Shown: positions 8,794 through 17,000, counted from the first letter of the stretch. The stretch is DNA of 64,000 nt from Shouchella sp047238345 (GCF_047238345.1 NZ_JBDFMQ010000001.1:2976001-3040000), one strand, 5' to 3'. Numbers and translations are program-made. The notes: a model not told the origin generated them from the letters alone.

Positions 8794-9801
8794 CTATGAG
8801 AATGACGTTAACGGCATTCCTGGTCTTCCGTTCATATTTAATTGGCCTTTTGCACCGTTCATCCACATCTGATGCGCACATGCTCCAATCATCGCCGCAT
8901 TATCTGTACACAAATGAATTGGTGGAATCACAAGGTCTACGCGCTGAGCCAAGCGTTCTTCCAACCCTTTACGTAAACCTTTATTCGCAGCTACTCCGCC
9001 TGCAACTAACACTTGCTTGGGCTCATATTGCTCATACGCCGCCACTGTACGTGTCACTAATACATCAACGACACTCTCCTGAAACCCTTTTGCTAATGCT
9101 GCTACATTCGTTTCGATCCCTTTTTGCTGATCGTTATGAATTCGATTTAAGACAGCTGATTTTAATCCACTAAAGCTAAAATCGTAGCTACCTTTTTCAA
9201 GCCAAGATCTTGGCAACTCAATCTCTTCAGTGGCTTCTAATGAAAGTTTTTCTACGTTCGGACCACCTGGATACGGAAGCTTCATGGCACGTGCAGCTTT
9301 ATCGTAGGCTTCCCCTACTGCATCATCCCGCGTTTGCCCAATTTGTTCAAACTGACCATCTTTCTCCATCAAAATGAGTTCCGTATGCCCACCAGAGGCA
9401 ACAAGTGCCAGAAGAGGAAATTCCATTGGCTGTACCAACTGATTTGCGTAGATATGGCCTGCAATATGATGGACGCCGATTAGCGGAAGTTGATGCGCAA
9501 ACGCAATGGCTTTAGCAGTATGAATCCCGACGAGTAACGCTCCAACAAGTCCAGGCCCTTCCGTCACCGCTACAGCAGTTAAATCAGCAAAACCTACGTT
9601 CGCTTGCTCCATTGCTTCCTCCACAACGGCTGTCACCGCTTCAACATGGTGCCTTGAAGCTACCTCTGGAACAACGCCTCCGAATCTTGCGTGGCTTGCC
9701 ATTTGCGTTGCGACAACATTTGCTAAAATCGTATCTCCATTTTGAATGACTGCAGCAGCGGTTTCATCACAACTTGTTTCAATTGCTAATATGATTGTCA
9801 T
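8794..9801 (-). CDS. tsaD: tRNA N6-threonylcarbamoyltransferase TsaD
   Basis: Catalytic subunit that transfers threonylcarbamoyl from TC-AMP to A37 of ANN-decoding tRNAs (t6A). The 335-aa protein shows ILAIETSCDETAAAV at the N-terminus and the metal-binding HHIAGHIYAN motif, with the ASGGHTEL nucleotide loop following. The start overlaps the end of rimI by 23 nt. The partners tsaB and tsaE lie in the same minus-strand operon, so the t6A transferase set is grouped except for tsaC. Confidence 0.96.
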   Translation of the reverse strand: MTIILAIETSCDETAAAVIQNGDTILANVVATQMASHARFGGVVPEVASRHHVEAVTAVVEEAMEQANVGFADLTAVAVTEGPGLVGALLVGIHTAKAIAFAHQLPLIGVHHIAGHIYANQLVQPMEFPLLALVASGGHTELILMEKDGQFEQIGQTRDDAVGEAYDKAARAMKLPYPGGPNVEKLSLEATEEIELPRSWLEKGSYDFSFSGLKSAVLNRIHNDQQKGIETNVAALAKGFQESVVDVLVTRTVAAYEQYEPKQVLVAGGVAANKGLRKGLEERLAQRVDLVIPPIHLCTDNAAMIGACAHQMWMNGAKGQLNMNGRPGMPLTSFS

Positions 9802-10264
9802 TTAACATCACCCACATTACCCATGCATCTTCTTGATTATCTGCATAATAATTTTTTCGGACCCCTACTTTCAAAAATCCAAGCTTTCCGTAAAGACCTT
9901 GTGCAATTTCATTCGAAGCTCTCACCTCAAGCGAAAGCGTTTTTGCCTCAACCATTTTTAACCATTCCATTATCGAGCCTAGTAAGTATTCTCCATAAGA
10001 ATGTCCTCGTCGCGCTTTCAAAATGGCAACGTTCGTAATTTGTGCTTCATCGAGTACTTTCCACAAACCGCAGTAGCCAATAATCGCTTCATTTTCTTGA
10101 AGGACAAAATAAAAAGCATAGTGGTTTCTTGTTAATTCGGCTTCAAATGCTTCTCTCGTCCAAGGAGTTGTAAAAGCTTCACGTTCTAATACAAGAACGT
10201 CGTCAATATCTGTTAACTCCATTCTCCTTACCTGAACGTTCGGTTTCATTTCGCTGTTGTTCAT
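9779..10264 (-). CDS. rimI: Ribosomal protein S18 alanine N-acetyltransferase-like GNAT (RimI)
   Basis: GNAT-fold acetyltransferase of 161 aa. The acetyl-CoA loop region is visible as KARRGHSYGEYLLG, and the typical RimI segment LSLEVRASNEIAQGLYGKLGF follows. The start at 10264 is chosen because GGAGGTG precedes it; this makes the gene overlap tsaB by 62 nt. It lies between tsaB and tsaD, the standard Bacillus order. Family assignment is firm; S18 as substrate is taken from the E. coli enzyme and may differ. Confidence 0.9.
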   Translation of the reverse strand: MNNSEMKPNVQVRRMELTDIDDVLVLEREAFTTPWTREAFEAELTRNHYAFYFVLQENEAIIGYCGLWKVLDEAQITNVAILKARRGHSYGEYLLGSIMEWLKMVEAKTLSLEVRASNEIAQGLYGKLGFLKVGVRKNYYADNQEDAWVMWVMLNDNHISN

Positions 10265-10949
10265 GCTGCCAGTTCACCTCCGCTTCAGGCAGACGGTGAT
10301 AATCTGGCGTAAATGCATGAACATTCTCCATAGGTTCTTGATTTAAAGCAAGGAGGCATAATGCACCTGCGCGGGCGCTCGGTAAAGCACCAGGTGTAAA
10401 CATCGCTTGATCCCCTAATTCTGCTTGAATCCACTCTTGATGTAGAGACACATCTTCACCAACAAACAAAATACGTTGATTCATCGTTTTCAGCTGTTCT
10501 ATAAGATCTGCAAGCAACTGATGTTTTTCAGCTTCTTTTTCAAGAATCGTCCCGTCTTGTGTTGATTGATAACACGCAGCAAAAACAGTCCCTCTTCTTG
10601 CATCAATAAGAGGAACAATCATTCCGTCAAAGTATCGGCCAGCTTCTGCCATCACGGCTAATGTCGATAGCGGGATTAACGGGATTTTCAACGCCCAAGC
10701 CAACGATTTTGCAGTTGTCACAGCCATTCTTACACCTGTATAGGAGCCTGGCCCCTTTGCAACAGCAATCGCATCCAAGTCAGCTGGCTTTAGGTCCACA
10801 TCTTGTAGAACATGTTCAACTGCTGGCATTAATCGCAATGCATGGTTTTTCTTTAACCACGTTGAATATTCCGCAATCACTTGTCCATCTTTACAAACCG
10901 ATACGCCTAGACGGTAAGAGGACGTATCAATTCCCAATATCGTTGTCAT
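10203..10949 (-). CDS. tsaB: t6A biosynthesis protein TsaB
   Basis: Non-catalytic ASKHA-fold partner of TsaD, 248 aa, needed for t6A formation. Visible motifs are ILGIDTSSYRLGV at the N-terminus and AVAKGPGSYTGVRMAVTTAKSLAW (about residues 61-84), typical of TsaB/YeaZ. It lacks the metal-binding HxxxH of TsaD, as expected. It overlaps tsaE upstream by 23 nt and rimI downstream. Confidence 0.94.
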   Translation of the reverse strand: MTTILGIDTSSYRLGVSVCKDGQVIAEYSTWLKKNHALRLMPAVEHVLQDVDLKPADLDAIAVAKGPGSYTGVRMAVTTAKSLAWALKIPLIPLSTLAVMAEAGRYFDGMIVPLIDARRGTVFAACYQSTQDGTILEKEAEKHQLLADLIEQLKTMNQRILFVGEDVSLHQEWIQAELGDQAMFTPGALPSARAGALCLLALNQEPMENVHAFTPDYHRLPEAEVNWQHEQQRNETERSGKENGVNRY

Positions 10950-11400
10950 TAAACCACTCCTCCAAACGCTTTACATGTGAGGCTCCTGCTGCTTTAAACG
11001 TTAACACTCGCTCAGTCTCACTCATTTTTTCTATCTTTAATGAAAAATAAGTAGTTGGAAGCATGTCTTCAATTAAATGAGCCCACTCGATAACCGTGAC
11101 ACCCTCCCCCTCTATATACTCTTCTAGTCCTAATTCTTCTGCTGTTTCTCCAACACGATAAACATCCATATGGTAGAGAGGCAGCGTACCTTCATACTCT
11201 TTTATAATCGTAAAAGTTGGACTTGTAATCATTTGCTTTACATGTAATCCACTGCCTAGACCTTTGACAAAATGTGTCTTACCAGCACCCAAATCGCCAT
11301 CAAGTAACAAACAGTCACTTGGTACTAAAACAGTTGAAAACGACGAAGCCCATCGTAATGTCTCTTCTACTGAATATGATTTTAATTGATACGATTGCAT
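10927..11400 (-). CDS. tsaE: t6A biosynthesis ATPase TsaE
   Basis: P-loop ATPase that resets the TsaBD complex. The protein (157 aa from this start) has Walker A GDLGAGKTHFVKG, a TSPTFTIIKEY switch region and HMDVYRV, all typical of TsaE/YdiB. A longer frame begins upstream at 11436, but the ATG at 11400 is preceded by GGAGTG at good spacing and avoids overlap with thiL, so it is preferred. It sits 13 nt after thiL. Confidence 0.93.
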   Translation of the reverse strand: MQSYQLKSYSVEETLRWASSFSTVLVPSDCLLLDGDLGAGKTHFVKGLGSGLHVKQMITSPTFTIIKEYEGTLPLYHMDVYRVGETAEELGLEEYIEGEGVTVIEWAHLIEDMLPTTYFSLKIEKMSETERVLTFKAAGASHVKRLEEWFNDNDIGN

Positions 11401-11413
11401 ATCGAACACTCCA

Positions 11414-12388
11414 CTAGTTAAAATGATTATAGCCACTTTTTGAAATTAAAGACTCGGTTTCACCATTTCGCAAAAGTACACTAGGAGAACCGGACCGGAC
11501 ATACCCTATCTCAAACAAGTCGCTTTGAGCACTTTTTTGTAGCTGCTGAAAGGTTTGTCGAGACGTAGCTCCAATTAGCTGAAAGTCTTCTCCACCGTTA
11601 AACAGCCAATCAAGCTTACGCTCCATACTTACTGACTCAATACTTGGCAAAACCGGCGTCAACTTTGATTGTTCAATAACAATTTGCTGTTTACTCGCCT
11701 CCGCTAACTCCATCGCTTCACTTGATAATCCATCACTAATATCATTTAATGCGATCCGTTTGTTCACCTGCGAAAAAAGCATGCCACTATCCACCTGAGG
11801 TTCGGGTTCCTGATGGACTTGAATACACACTAATTCTTCATTCGTAAATGGTTTATTATTTTTTTGTTGTAATAGATGCAATCCAGCTGCCGAACGACCA
11901 AGAGGGCCTGTTACGAATACAATGTCATTTGGTTTGGCTGTACTTCGTTTTAACGCTTGACCTTTTTTAATCGTTCCAATTGCCGTAACAGATAGCATTA
12001 ATTGCGAATCACTTGATACCGTATCGCCACCAATTAAATCCATTTGATAGCTAGCGGCAATTTGATTCATTCCTCTATAGATTTCTTGCAACTCTTCATC
12101 TGTCCACGTACGAGGAACCGCAAGCGTAACAAGATAATATGTTGGAGTTGCGCCCATTGCAGCAAGATCACTTATGTTAATCGCTAGGGCTTTTCTGCCA
12201 ATTTGAAAGGAACTTAATGTATCTTTACGAAAATGAATCCCTTCAACCATCGCATCAACACACACGACTTGTTCCGTTTCATTTGACGTTTGGTACACCG
12301 CTGCGTCATCACCAATTCCAATTGATAACTGCTTCTGGAAATGATAATTCGGTGTAATGCTCGTAATAAAGGAAAATTCATCTCTCAT
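11414..12388 (-). CDS. thiL: Thiamine-monophosphate kinase ThiL
   Basis: Phosphorylates thiamine monophosphate to the active cofactor thiamine pyrophosphate. The 324-aa protein has the AIRS/PurM-like fold signatures GIGDDAAVY near the N-terminus, GGDTVSS (about residue 120) and NDISDGLSSE. It is the first gene of the thiL-tsaE-tsaB-rimI-tsaD operon, the same order as in B. subtilis. The upstream region holds the initiator-tRNA terminator, so the promoter must lie very close or transcription reads through from the tRNA. Confidence 0.94.
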   Translation of the reverse strand: MRDEFSFITSITPNYHFQKQLSIGIGDDAAVYQTSNETEQVVCVDAMVEGIHFRKDTLSSFQIGRKALAINISDLAAMGATPTYYLVTLAVPRTWTDEELQEIYRGMNQIAASYQMDLIGGDTVSSDSQLMLSVTAIGTIKKGQALKRSTAKPNDIVFVTGPLGRSAAGLHLLQQKNNKPFTNEELVCIQVHQEPEPQVDSGMLFSQVNKRIALNDISDGLSSEAMELAEASKQQIVIEQSKLTPVLPSIESVSMERKLDWLFNGGEDFQLIGATSRQTFQQLQKSAQSDLFEIGYVRSGSPSVLLRNGETESLISKSGYNHFN

Positions 12389-12411
12389 GACCTGTACACT
12401 TCCCTCTAGAT

Positions 12412-12441
12412 AAATAAAAAAACCGAGAGGGCATCTCGGTT
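12412..12441 (-). terminator. Terminator downstream of initiator tRNA
   Basis: On the minus strand, AACCGAGA / TCTCGGTT hairpin with a 5-nt loop followed by seven Ts. It ends the tRNA-Met transcript before thiL. Confidence 0.8.
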
Positions 12442-12449
12442 CATTGGTA

Positions 12450-12523
<74 letters not shown>

Positions 12524-12651
12524 TCGTTATAAAATTTTATGATCTATTTTAAAAACAGATCGTTGCGTTGCCTTAATTAGTTTTCCTAACAACAAAAATA
12601 AATATACCATATTTCTTTACACGATACAAGTTTTTTTCTTAAAAAAAGTTC

Positions 12652-12680
12652 TTGTCAATTTTGTGAAAGAGGAGTATGAT
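12652..12680 (+). promoter_or_regulatory. Sigma-A promoter of the 47-aa peptide gene
   Basis: -35 TTGTCA (12652-12657), 17-nt spacer, -10 TATGAT (12675-12680), 45 nt before the start codon of the small gene. Confidence 0.75.
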
Positions 12681-12724
12681 ATGAAAAATAAACACAGACT
12701 AGTTATCTTTGAGGAGATGTTCGT

Positions 12725-12868
12725 ATGAAAAAAGCATTTCGATTAATGGTTCTTGCGCCAGTAGGGTTACTTTTAGGCATGCTACTACTACCTGCATTCC
12801 TCGTTACAGACGTAGCTTTGTTTTCTACATTTATTGAGTCTATTATTATAGGAAACCAAAAATCTTAA
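12725..12868 (+). CDS. Small hydrophobic peptide, 47 aa, unknown function
   Basis: Not recognised. The peptide starts MKKAFRLMVLAPVGLLLGM and has one long hydrophobic stretch (about residues 7-27) after a basic start, then a second moderately hydrophobic part. It could be a single- or double-pass membrane peptide or a cleaved signal-like product. Expression is well supported: a good sigma-A promoter, GAGGAG 8 nt before the ATG, and a strong terminator 14 nt after the stop. It stands alone between tRNA-Met and the trans-sulfuration gene. Confidence 0.6.
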   Translation: MKKAFRLMVLAPVGLLLGMLLLPAFLVTDVALFSTFIESIIIGNQKS

Positions 12869-12881
12869 TAGCTTATTATTG

Positions 12882-12923
12882 ACACCACCAAGTCATACGC
12901 ACACTACTTGGTGGTGTTTTTTT
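12882..12923. terminator. Bidirectional terminator
   Basis: 12-bp perfect stem ACACCACCAAGT / ACTTGGTGGTGT followed by T7. It serves the 47-aa gene and touches the stop of the convergent trans-sulfuration gene. Confidence 0.88.
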
Positions 12924-14058
12924 ATGCTTTCTTTAACGCTTCTAAAAAATCGTTTATAATATCTCGATGATCCTCAATACCAACAGAAATGCGAACGTCT
13001 TGCGAGCTAATTCCAAGTGCCTCTCTTTTCTCAATAGGAACGGAACGATGAGATGTTCCAACTGGATAAGAGATTGATGTTTCGACCCCTGCTAAAGTTG
13101 GTGCAATCTTCACAAAAGAAAAGCTAGAGAAAAAAGCGTGAATGTCAACCTCTTGCTTTAAACGAATGGTTACAATTGCACCATTACCAAATGAAGATAA
13201 GGACTCTGGATAGTAAACGTGCTCAACTTTCGGTTGTTTTTTCAGATAATCTGCAAGCGTTGCCGCATTGCTGGACTGTCTTTCCATTCGGAGACCCAAT
13301 GTTTTTAACCCTCTGCATGTTAGCCAAGCTTCGAAAGGGCTTAATGTCGTTCCCATCGTAATAACAAGTTGTTTAACTCTTGAAATAAGTGGCTCACACC
13401 CAACAATGACTCCTGCTGTTACATCGCTATGCCCGCCTAAATATTTCGTTGCACTATGAATAACAAGGTCAGCCCCAAGTATTATTGGTTTTGCGAAGTA
13501 AGGTGTAGCAAACGTATTATCAACGATCACACGAAGTTGATTTTCTTTTGCAAATTTCATCAGGTCCTCAATGCTTTCTACGCGAATATGTGGATTTGTG
13601 ACTGACTCGCAAAAAAGCGCTCTCGTATTCTCTTTAACCGCTTTTTGCCAATCTGTATGTGGTTCAACAAAGGTCACTTCAATTCCCAAATTCTTTAGTT
13701 CTTGCTCAAATAACGAATATGTCCCTCCATAGACATCGAGGGCTGCAAGAATATGATCCCCTGAACGACAAACAGACAATACTGCACATAAAATGGCCGA
13801 CATTCCTGAAGAAGTTGCAATGCCGTCATCTGCTTCCTCAAGCAGTGCCACACCTTTGCCAAGATCTTCGGTATTTGGATTTCCGTAGCGCGAATATAAA
13901 TATTCTTTTTCCCCGGAAAAATACGATTCCATGTCAACAAGACTCTCAAACACAAATGCAGATGTTTGATAAATAGGTTTTGCCTTACTTTTGTTTTTCG
14001 TATGTTCATTTCCATTAAAGTGTACAGAATTCGTGTGAAAATATCTTTTTCTCTCCAC
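12922..14058 (-). CDS. PLP-dependent trans-sulfuration enzyme (cystathionine gamma-synthase/lyase family)
   Basis: Cys/Met-metabolism PLP enzyme, 378 aa. Visible features: YSRYGNPNTEDL (substrate/PLP phosphate from the neighbouring subunit), SSGMSAI, VDNTFATPYF with the PLP-contacting Asp, and SATKYLGGHSD, whose Lys is the Schiff-base residue. The family includes cystathionine gamma-synthase, beta/gamma-lyase and methionine gamma-lyase; sequence alone does not settle which. The start is GTG at 14058 with AAAGGG upstream. It follows two crcB genes by 19 nt and is probably co-transcribed with them, which is an odd pairing. Confidence 0.85.
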   Translation of the reverse strand: MERKRYFHTNSVHFNGNEHTKNKSKAKPIYQTSAFVFESLVDMESYFSGEKEYLYSRYGNPNTEDLGKGVALLEEADDGIATSSGMSAILCAVLSVCRSGDHILAALDVYGGTYSLFEQELKNLGIEVTFVEPHTDWQKAVKENTRALFCESVTNPHIRVESIEDLMKFAKENQLRVIVDNTFATPYFAKPIILGADLVIHSATKYLGGHSDVTAGVIVGCEPLISRVKQLVITMGTTLSPFEAWLTCRGLKTLGLRMERQSSNAATLADYLKKQPKVEHVYYPESLSSFGNGAIVTIRLKQEVDIHAFFSSFSFVKIAPTLAGVETSISYPVGTSHRSVPIEKREALGISSQDVRISVGIEDHRDIINDFLEALKKA

Positions 14059-14077
14059 AATGCAAAACCCTTTCCCC

Positions 14078-14434
14078 TCATAAGATAAGATGAATTCCTA
14101 GCCAAAAGCCAACAACAGACCCAGTAACCGTAAGCGCAATATATAGGAGCCCTCTCCACGCATGTCCATCTTTAAAACATTGTAACGCCTCCACACTAAA
14201 TGTCGAAAACGTTGTAAACCCACCGAGGAAATAAATAATGAAAAATTCCAACATTTCGTTAAGAGATGATCCCACAGCAATACCTAAACATGTACTTCCA
14301 ATGATATTCACGAACGTTATAACTGTAAAATACCTTGGCCAGTTAAATCGCTTTGCTAATATCTCACCAATTGTATAGCGAAGAAAAGCTCCAGTCCCCC
14401 CTGCAATCGATATAAGAAGGAGCGTAAACATCAT
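14078..14434 (-). CDS. crcB: Fluoride channel CrcB/Fluc, second copy
   Basis: Small four-helix membrane protein, 118 aa, of the Fluc family that lets toxic fluoride out of the cytoplasm. Motifs: GGTGAFLRYTIGE at the N-terminus and GGFTTFSTFSVE (about residues 74-85), the conserved fluoride-path segment. Its ATG overlaps the TGA of the first crcB. Such pairs can work as heterodimers. No fluoride riboswitch motif is visible upstream of the pair. Confidence 0.93.
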   Translation of the reverse strand: MMFTLLLISIAGGTGAFLRYTIGEILAKRFNWPRYFTVITFVNIIGSTCLGIAVGSSLNEMLEFFIIYFLGGFTTFSTFSVEALQCFKDGHAWRGLLYIALTVTGSVVGFWLGIHLIL

Positions 14435-14808
14435 TGCATCACCTTCTTACTCATTATACGCATTCCAAACCAAGCGAATAAAATACCGCCACACACCGAT
14501 AAAAGAAGGTATAAACTAGCTAAAAGAGAATTTTCAGTAAGTAATGAAAAAAAATCAGCTATAAATGTTGACATTGTAGTAAAACCGCCGATAAATCCTA
14601 CTGTTATTCCTTTTTTCACAGTTTGCGATACGTTTATTCGTTCATTAAAGGCTTGAACGGTTAGCCCCATCATAAAACTACCGGTTAGGTTAGCAATGAA
14701 AATTCCGAACCACTGATGGTCTGGAAATATGTATGTAAGAGCAAATCGCGCGAGACCACCTAACGCCCCGCCAGCTGTAACGGCAAACCATATAAAAAAG
14801 GGAAGCAT
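14431..14808 (-). CDS. crcB: Fluoride channel CrcB/Fluc, first copy
   Basis: 125-aa Fluc-type membrane protein with four hydrophobic helices. The N-terminal GGALGGLARFALTY and the GGFTTMSTFIAD segment identify the family; note Met where the partner has Phe in FTTxST. It overlaps the second crcB by 4 nt (ATGA), so the two are translationally coupled and probably assemble together. AGAGGTGG precedes the ATG. A sigma-A-type promoter lies 28-56 nt upstream. Confidence 0.93.
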   Translation of the reverse strand: MLPFFIWFAVTAGGALGGLARFALTYIFPDHQWFGIFIANLTGSFMMGLTVQAFNERINVSQTVKKGITVGFIGGFTTMSTFIADFFSLLTENSLLASLYLLLSVCGGILFAWFGMRIMSKKVMQ

Positions 14809-14835
14809 GATTCACCACCTCTAAAAGTTAAACTG

Positions 14836-14864
14836 ATTTTACTATAAGCAGCCGCTTTCCACAA
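14836..14864 (-). promoter_or_regulatory. Sigma-A-like promoter of the crcB pair
   Basis: Minus strand: -35 TTGTGG (14864-14859), 17-nt spacer, -10 TAAAAT (14841-14836). Confidence 0.55.
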
Positions 14865-14922
14865 GATCTTTAGCATTCATGTTTATCTAGAAAAATAGAC
14901 TATAAAGAAAGGTGTGATTTCA

Positions 14923-15633
14923 TTGGGGATTGTTTTACTAAAATTAAGTATTGCCTTATTCTCTGGCTTTTTAATTGGCATTGATCGTCAAATTAAACAT
15001 AAACCACTAGGTTTAAAAACAAGTATGGTCATTTGTATAGCCAGCTGCTTAATTACGATTGTTTCAGTTGAAGCGTACCTCTATTTCTCAAGTACAGAAA
15101 CTGCACGACTCGCCATGGATCCTATGCGATTAGCAGCACAAATTGTTAGTGGCGTCGGCTTTCTCGGCGCAGGCGTGATTTTAAGACGAAGCAACGACGT
15201 CATATCTGGCTTAACAACTGCCGCCATGATTTGGGCAGCTTCAGGTATTGGTATTGCAATTGGAGCTGGTTTTTATATTGAGGCATTTTTGTCCGTCTTA
15301 CTAATCTTGATAGCTGTAAACGTTATTCCTGCATTATTAAAAATCATCGGTCCTACTTCTCTAAGTCAAATTGATGTATCTCTAAAAGTGGTAATGGCTG
15401 AAGAAGCCACTTCTACCCACTTAATTAAAAGCATCCAGCGAAAAGAAAAAGGCTGGAAGAAACGAAAAGAAAAAAACATTATTATCCATGACGTAAAAAT
15501 TAGAGACATTGAGGAAAATAAACAACAGCTAGATATTCTACTCTCTATTCCGCGTACCATGTACATGACACAACTGTACGATATTGTAAAAAAGATTGAT
15601 CATGTACAAACCGTCGCAATTGAACAAAAATAG
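14923..15633 (+). CDS. MgtC/SapB family membrane protein
   Basis: Membrane protein with an N-terminal MgtC domain of four to five helices and a soluble C-terminal domain (about residues 150-236). The hallmark loop GIDRQIKHKPLGLKTSMV is visible, as is the conserved GFLGAGVI segment. In pathogens MgtC modulates ATP synthase and low-Mg2+ growth; in Bacillus its role is unclear. A GTG at 14914 directly abuts the AAAGG site (14908-14912), too close to use, so the TTG at 14923 (10 nt away) is preferred. Confidence 0.85.
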   Translation: MGIVLLKLSIALFSGFLIGIDRQIKHKPLGLKTSMVICIASCLITIVSVEAYLYFSSTETARLAMDPMRLAAQIVSGVGFLGAGVILRRSNDVISGLTTAAMIWAASGIGIAIGAGFYIEAFLSVLLILIAVNVIPALLKIIGPTSLSQIDVSLKVVMAEEATSTHLIKSIQRKEKGWKKRKEKNIIIHDVKIRDIEENKQQLDILLSIPRTMYMTQLYDIVKKIDHVQTVAIEQK

Positions 15634-15705
15634 TTTATGAATGGATAGAATCTGGTTAGATCCTTGTATATACTATAAGTAAAGTCTCTTAATAGGAATG
15701 AAATG

Positions 15706-16344
15706 ATGGATATTTTAAAGGAGTTTATCATCCAATATGGCTATATCGGTGTCTTTTTTTCATTAGTAGCAGGAATTGCAGGCTTTCCAGTACCTGACGA
15801 AATTCTGCTTGTTACGCTTGGATACTTATCCTACATTGAATACTTTCATTTAGGTACTATTCTATTTATTTGTTTTATTGGTTCGTTGAGCGGGATGTCT
15901 ATATCATATGTTTTAGGCATTAAACTAGGCGCTCCTTTCTTAGAAAAGTATGGTCCTCGTTTTTATTTTTCAACTAAAAAACAGCTTTATGTCCATTCTT
16001 TATTTGTTCAATACGGAAAATGGCTGCTGTTAATTGGCTTTTTTATTCCTGGTATAAGGCATTTAATTGGATATGTATCTGGTATCACCCGATTTCACTA
16101 CAAAACGTATGTTGTCTTCACAGGAATTGGAAGTGGACTGTGGACAGTCCTTTTCATCTATATTGGCTATGGACTAGGCGGTCAGTGGCTCTTTATCCAA
16201 GAGGACATCTATGCACATAAAATGCTCTATATGGCTGTATTATCGTTCATCCTCATAAGTGCCCTTATTTCATACCTTGTTTACAAGCAGATATCGCATA
16301 CGAAAAAAAAGCAGCATCAAAAAGAGGATCATCCAATCTCATAG
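15706..16344 (+). CDS. DedA family membrane protein
   Basis: Polytopic DedA/SNARE-associated (VTT domain) protein of about 212 aa. Family features include GFPVPDEILL near the N-terminus, the G-rich region of the second helix, and GKWLLLIGFFIPGIRHLIGYVSGI, the conserved FxR(H)xxxG-type motif. DedA proteins act in membrane lipid (undecaprenyl-phosphate or phosphatidylethanolamine) transport and envelope homeostasis. Two adjacent ATG codons exist (15703 and 15706); spacing from TAGGA favours 15706. Downstream lies the rRNA operon in opposite orientation. Confidence 0.88.
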   Translation: MDILKEFIIQYGYIGVFFSLVAGIAGFPVPDEILLVTLGYLSYIEYFHLGTILFICFIGSLSGMSISYVLGIKLGAPFLEKYGPRFYFSTKKQLYVHSLFVQYGKWLLLIGFFIPGIRHLIGYVSGITRFHYKTYVVFTGIGSGLWTVLFIYIGYGLGGQWLFIQEDIYAHKMLYMAVLSFILISALISYLVYKQISHTKKKQHQKEDHPIS

Positions 16345-16380
16345 AAAGAAGCATTAGTAGCTGTTTTTTTAAATACGCCG

Positions 16381-16464
16381 CTTCGAAGCGCAGCTCTTTT
16401 CCGTTTCTCTATACAAAAAAAAGACACCTTTTCAGGTGTCTCTCTGCTTGCCTGGCAACGTCCT
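16381..16464 (-). repeat. Direct repeat, distal copy of rRNA-operon 3' end
   Basis: 84-nt segment matching 16656-16739 at 79 of 84 positions. It contains the last about 19 nt of a 5S gene followed by a terminator hairpin. It shows that the 3' end of an rRNA operon was duplicated here. Confidence 0.85.
16422..16441 (-). terminator. Second (distal) terminator of rRNA operon
   Basis: Minus strand: AGACACCT / AGGTGTCT stem with a 4-nt loop followed by about eight Ts. Near-identical to the proximal terminator at 16695-16718. Confidence 0.75.
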
Positions 16465-16570
16465 TTTGCTCCGTCATGATTTCCTACGGGGACGTTTCGC
16501 ATGCCGTTCTTCCAAAGATGCGTTTCATGTAGGTTTACGAAATTCACGACTTTGTCTCACAGAGGGAAGC
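16446..16570 (-). pseudogene. 5S rRNA remnants
   Basis: On the minus strand two fragments match the true 5S gene in order: a 16-nt piece of the loop E/helix region (16555-16570, one mismatch) and the 3'-terminal about 19 nt (16446-16464, exact). Between them are about 88 nt not resembling 5S. This looks like a decayed 5S copy carrying an insertion, or a mosaic from unequal recombination between rRNA operons. Confidence 0.5.
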
Positions 16571-16655
16571 ATGGTGCCTCTTCTTCGTTGATCCTTCGTG
16601 ATGGGTTTGGGTTGATGCCTTTTTCGAGCTGGGTACGTTCTTTTTACATTTGCTT

Positions 16656-16739
16656 CTTCAAAGCGCAGCTCTTTTGCGCTTCTCTATACAAAAAAAAGAC
16701 ACCTATTCAGGTGTCTTTCTGCTTGCCTGGCAACGTCCT
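16656..16739 (-). repeat. Direct repeat, proximal copy of rRNA-operon 3' end
   Basis: Partner of 16381-16464 (five mismatches). It comprises the true 5S 3' end, its terminator and a downstream hairpin AAGCGCA / TGCGCTT. The order of parts is the same in both copies. Confidence 0.85.
16695..16718 (-). terminator. Terminator of the rRNA operon
   Basis: Minus strand: AAAGACACCT, loop GAAT, AGGTGTCTTT followed by further Ts, immediately after the 5S 3' end. Confidence 0.88.
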
Positions 16740-16840
16740 ACTCTCACAGGGGGAAGCCCCCAACTACCATCGGCGCAAAAGAGCTTAACGACCGTGTTCG
16801 GCATGGGAACGGGTGTGACCTCTTTGCTATTGCCACCAGA
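16723..16840 (-). rRNA. rrf: 5S ribosomal RNA
   Basis: About 118 nt; minus strand begins TCTGGTGGCAATAGC and includes GAGGTCACACCCGTTCCCAT and CCGAACACGG, all conserved 5S segments. Ends were set by pairing of the 5' and 3' termini and are accurate to a few bases. Last rRNA gene of the operon. Confidence 0.95.
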
Positions 16841-16842
16841 CT

Positions 16843-16968
16843 ATTTTGACGTCCGATCAACGGCGAATCTCTTTGTCTGGTTCCTATTTCTCCTTCTGTC
16901 ACGTACCGACGTACGCTCCATCTATCTAATAGTTTCCATCCTCGATCTTCTTGTTTCTCGTTGTCATA
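16843..16968 (-). repeat. rRNA spacer repeat, copy between 23S and 5S
   Basis: About 126 nt related to 19985-20110 and 24783-24892. Shared blocks on the minus strand include TGACAA.GAGAA, AGATCGAGGATGG, a GTAC-centred hairpin, GTGAC.GA, GGAACCAGAC and GACGTCAAAAT. This copy is the most diverged of the two flanking 23S. Confidence 0.7.
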
Positions 16969-17000
16969 GGGATTCAACCCTTATGGATAAAAGAATCGTT

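Noticed and set aside
14809..14910. Possible fluoride riboswitch before crcB
   Set aside because: The conserved fluoride-riboswitch core could not be found on the minus strand.
16844..16977. Open frames across rRNA genes and spacers on both strands (for example 16744-22558)
   Set aside because: These are chance frames in structured RNA genes, not proteins.
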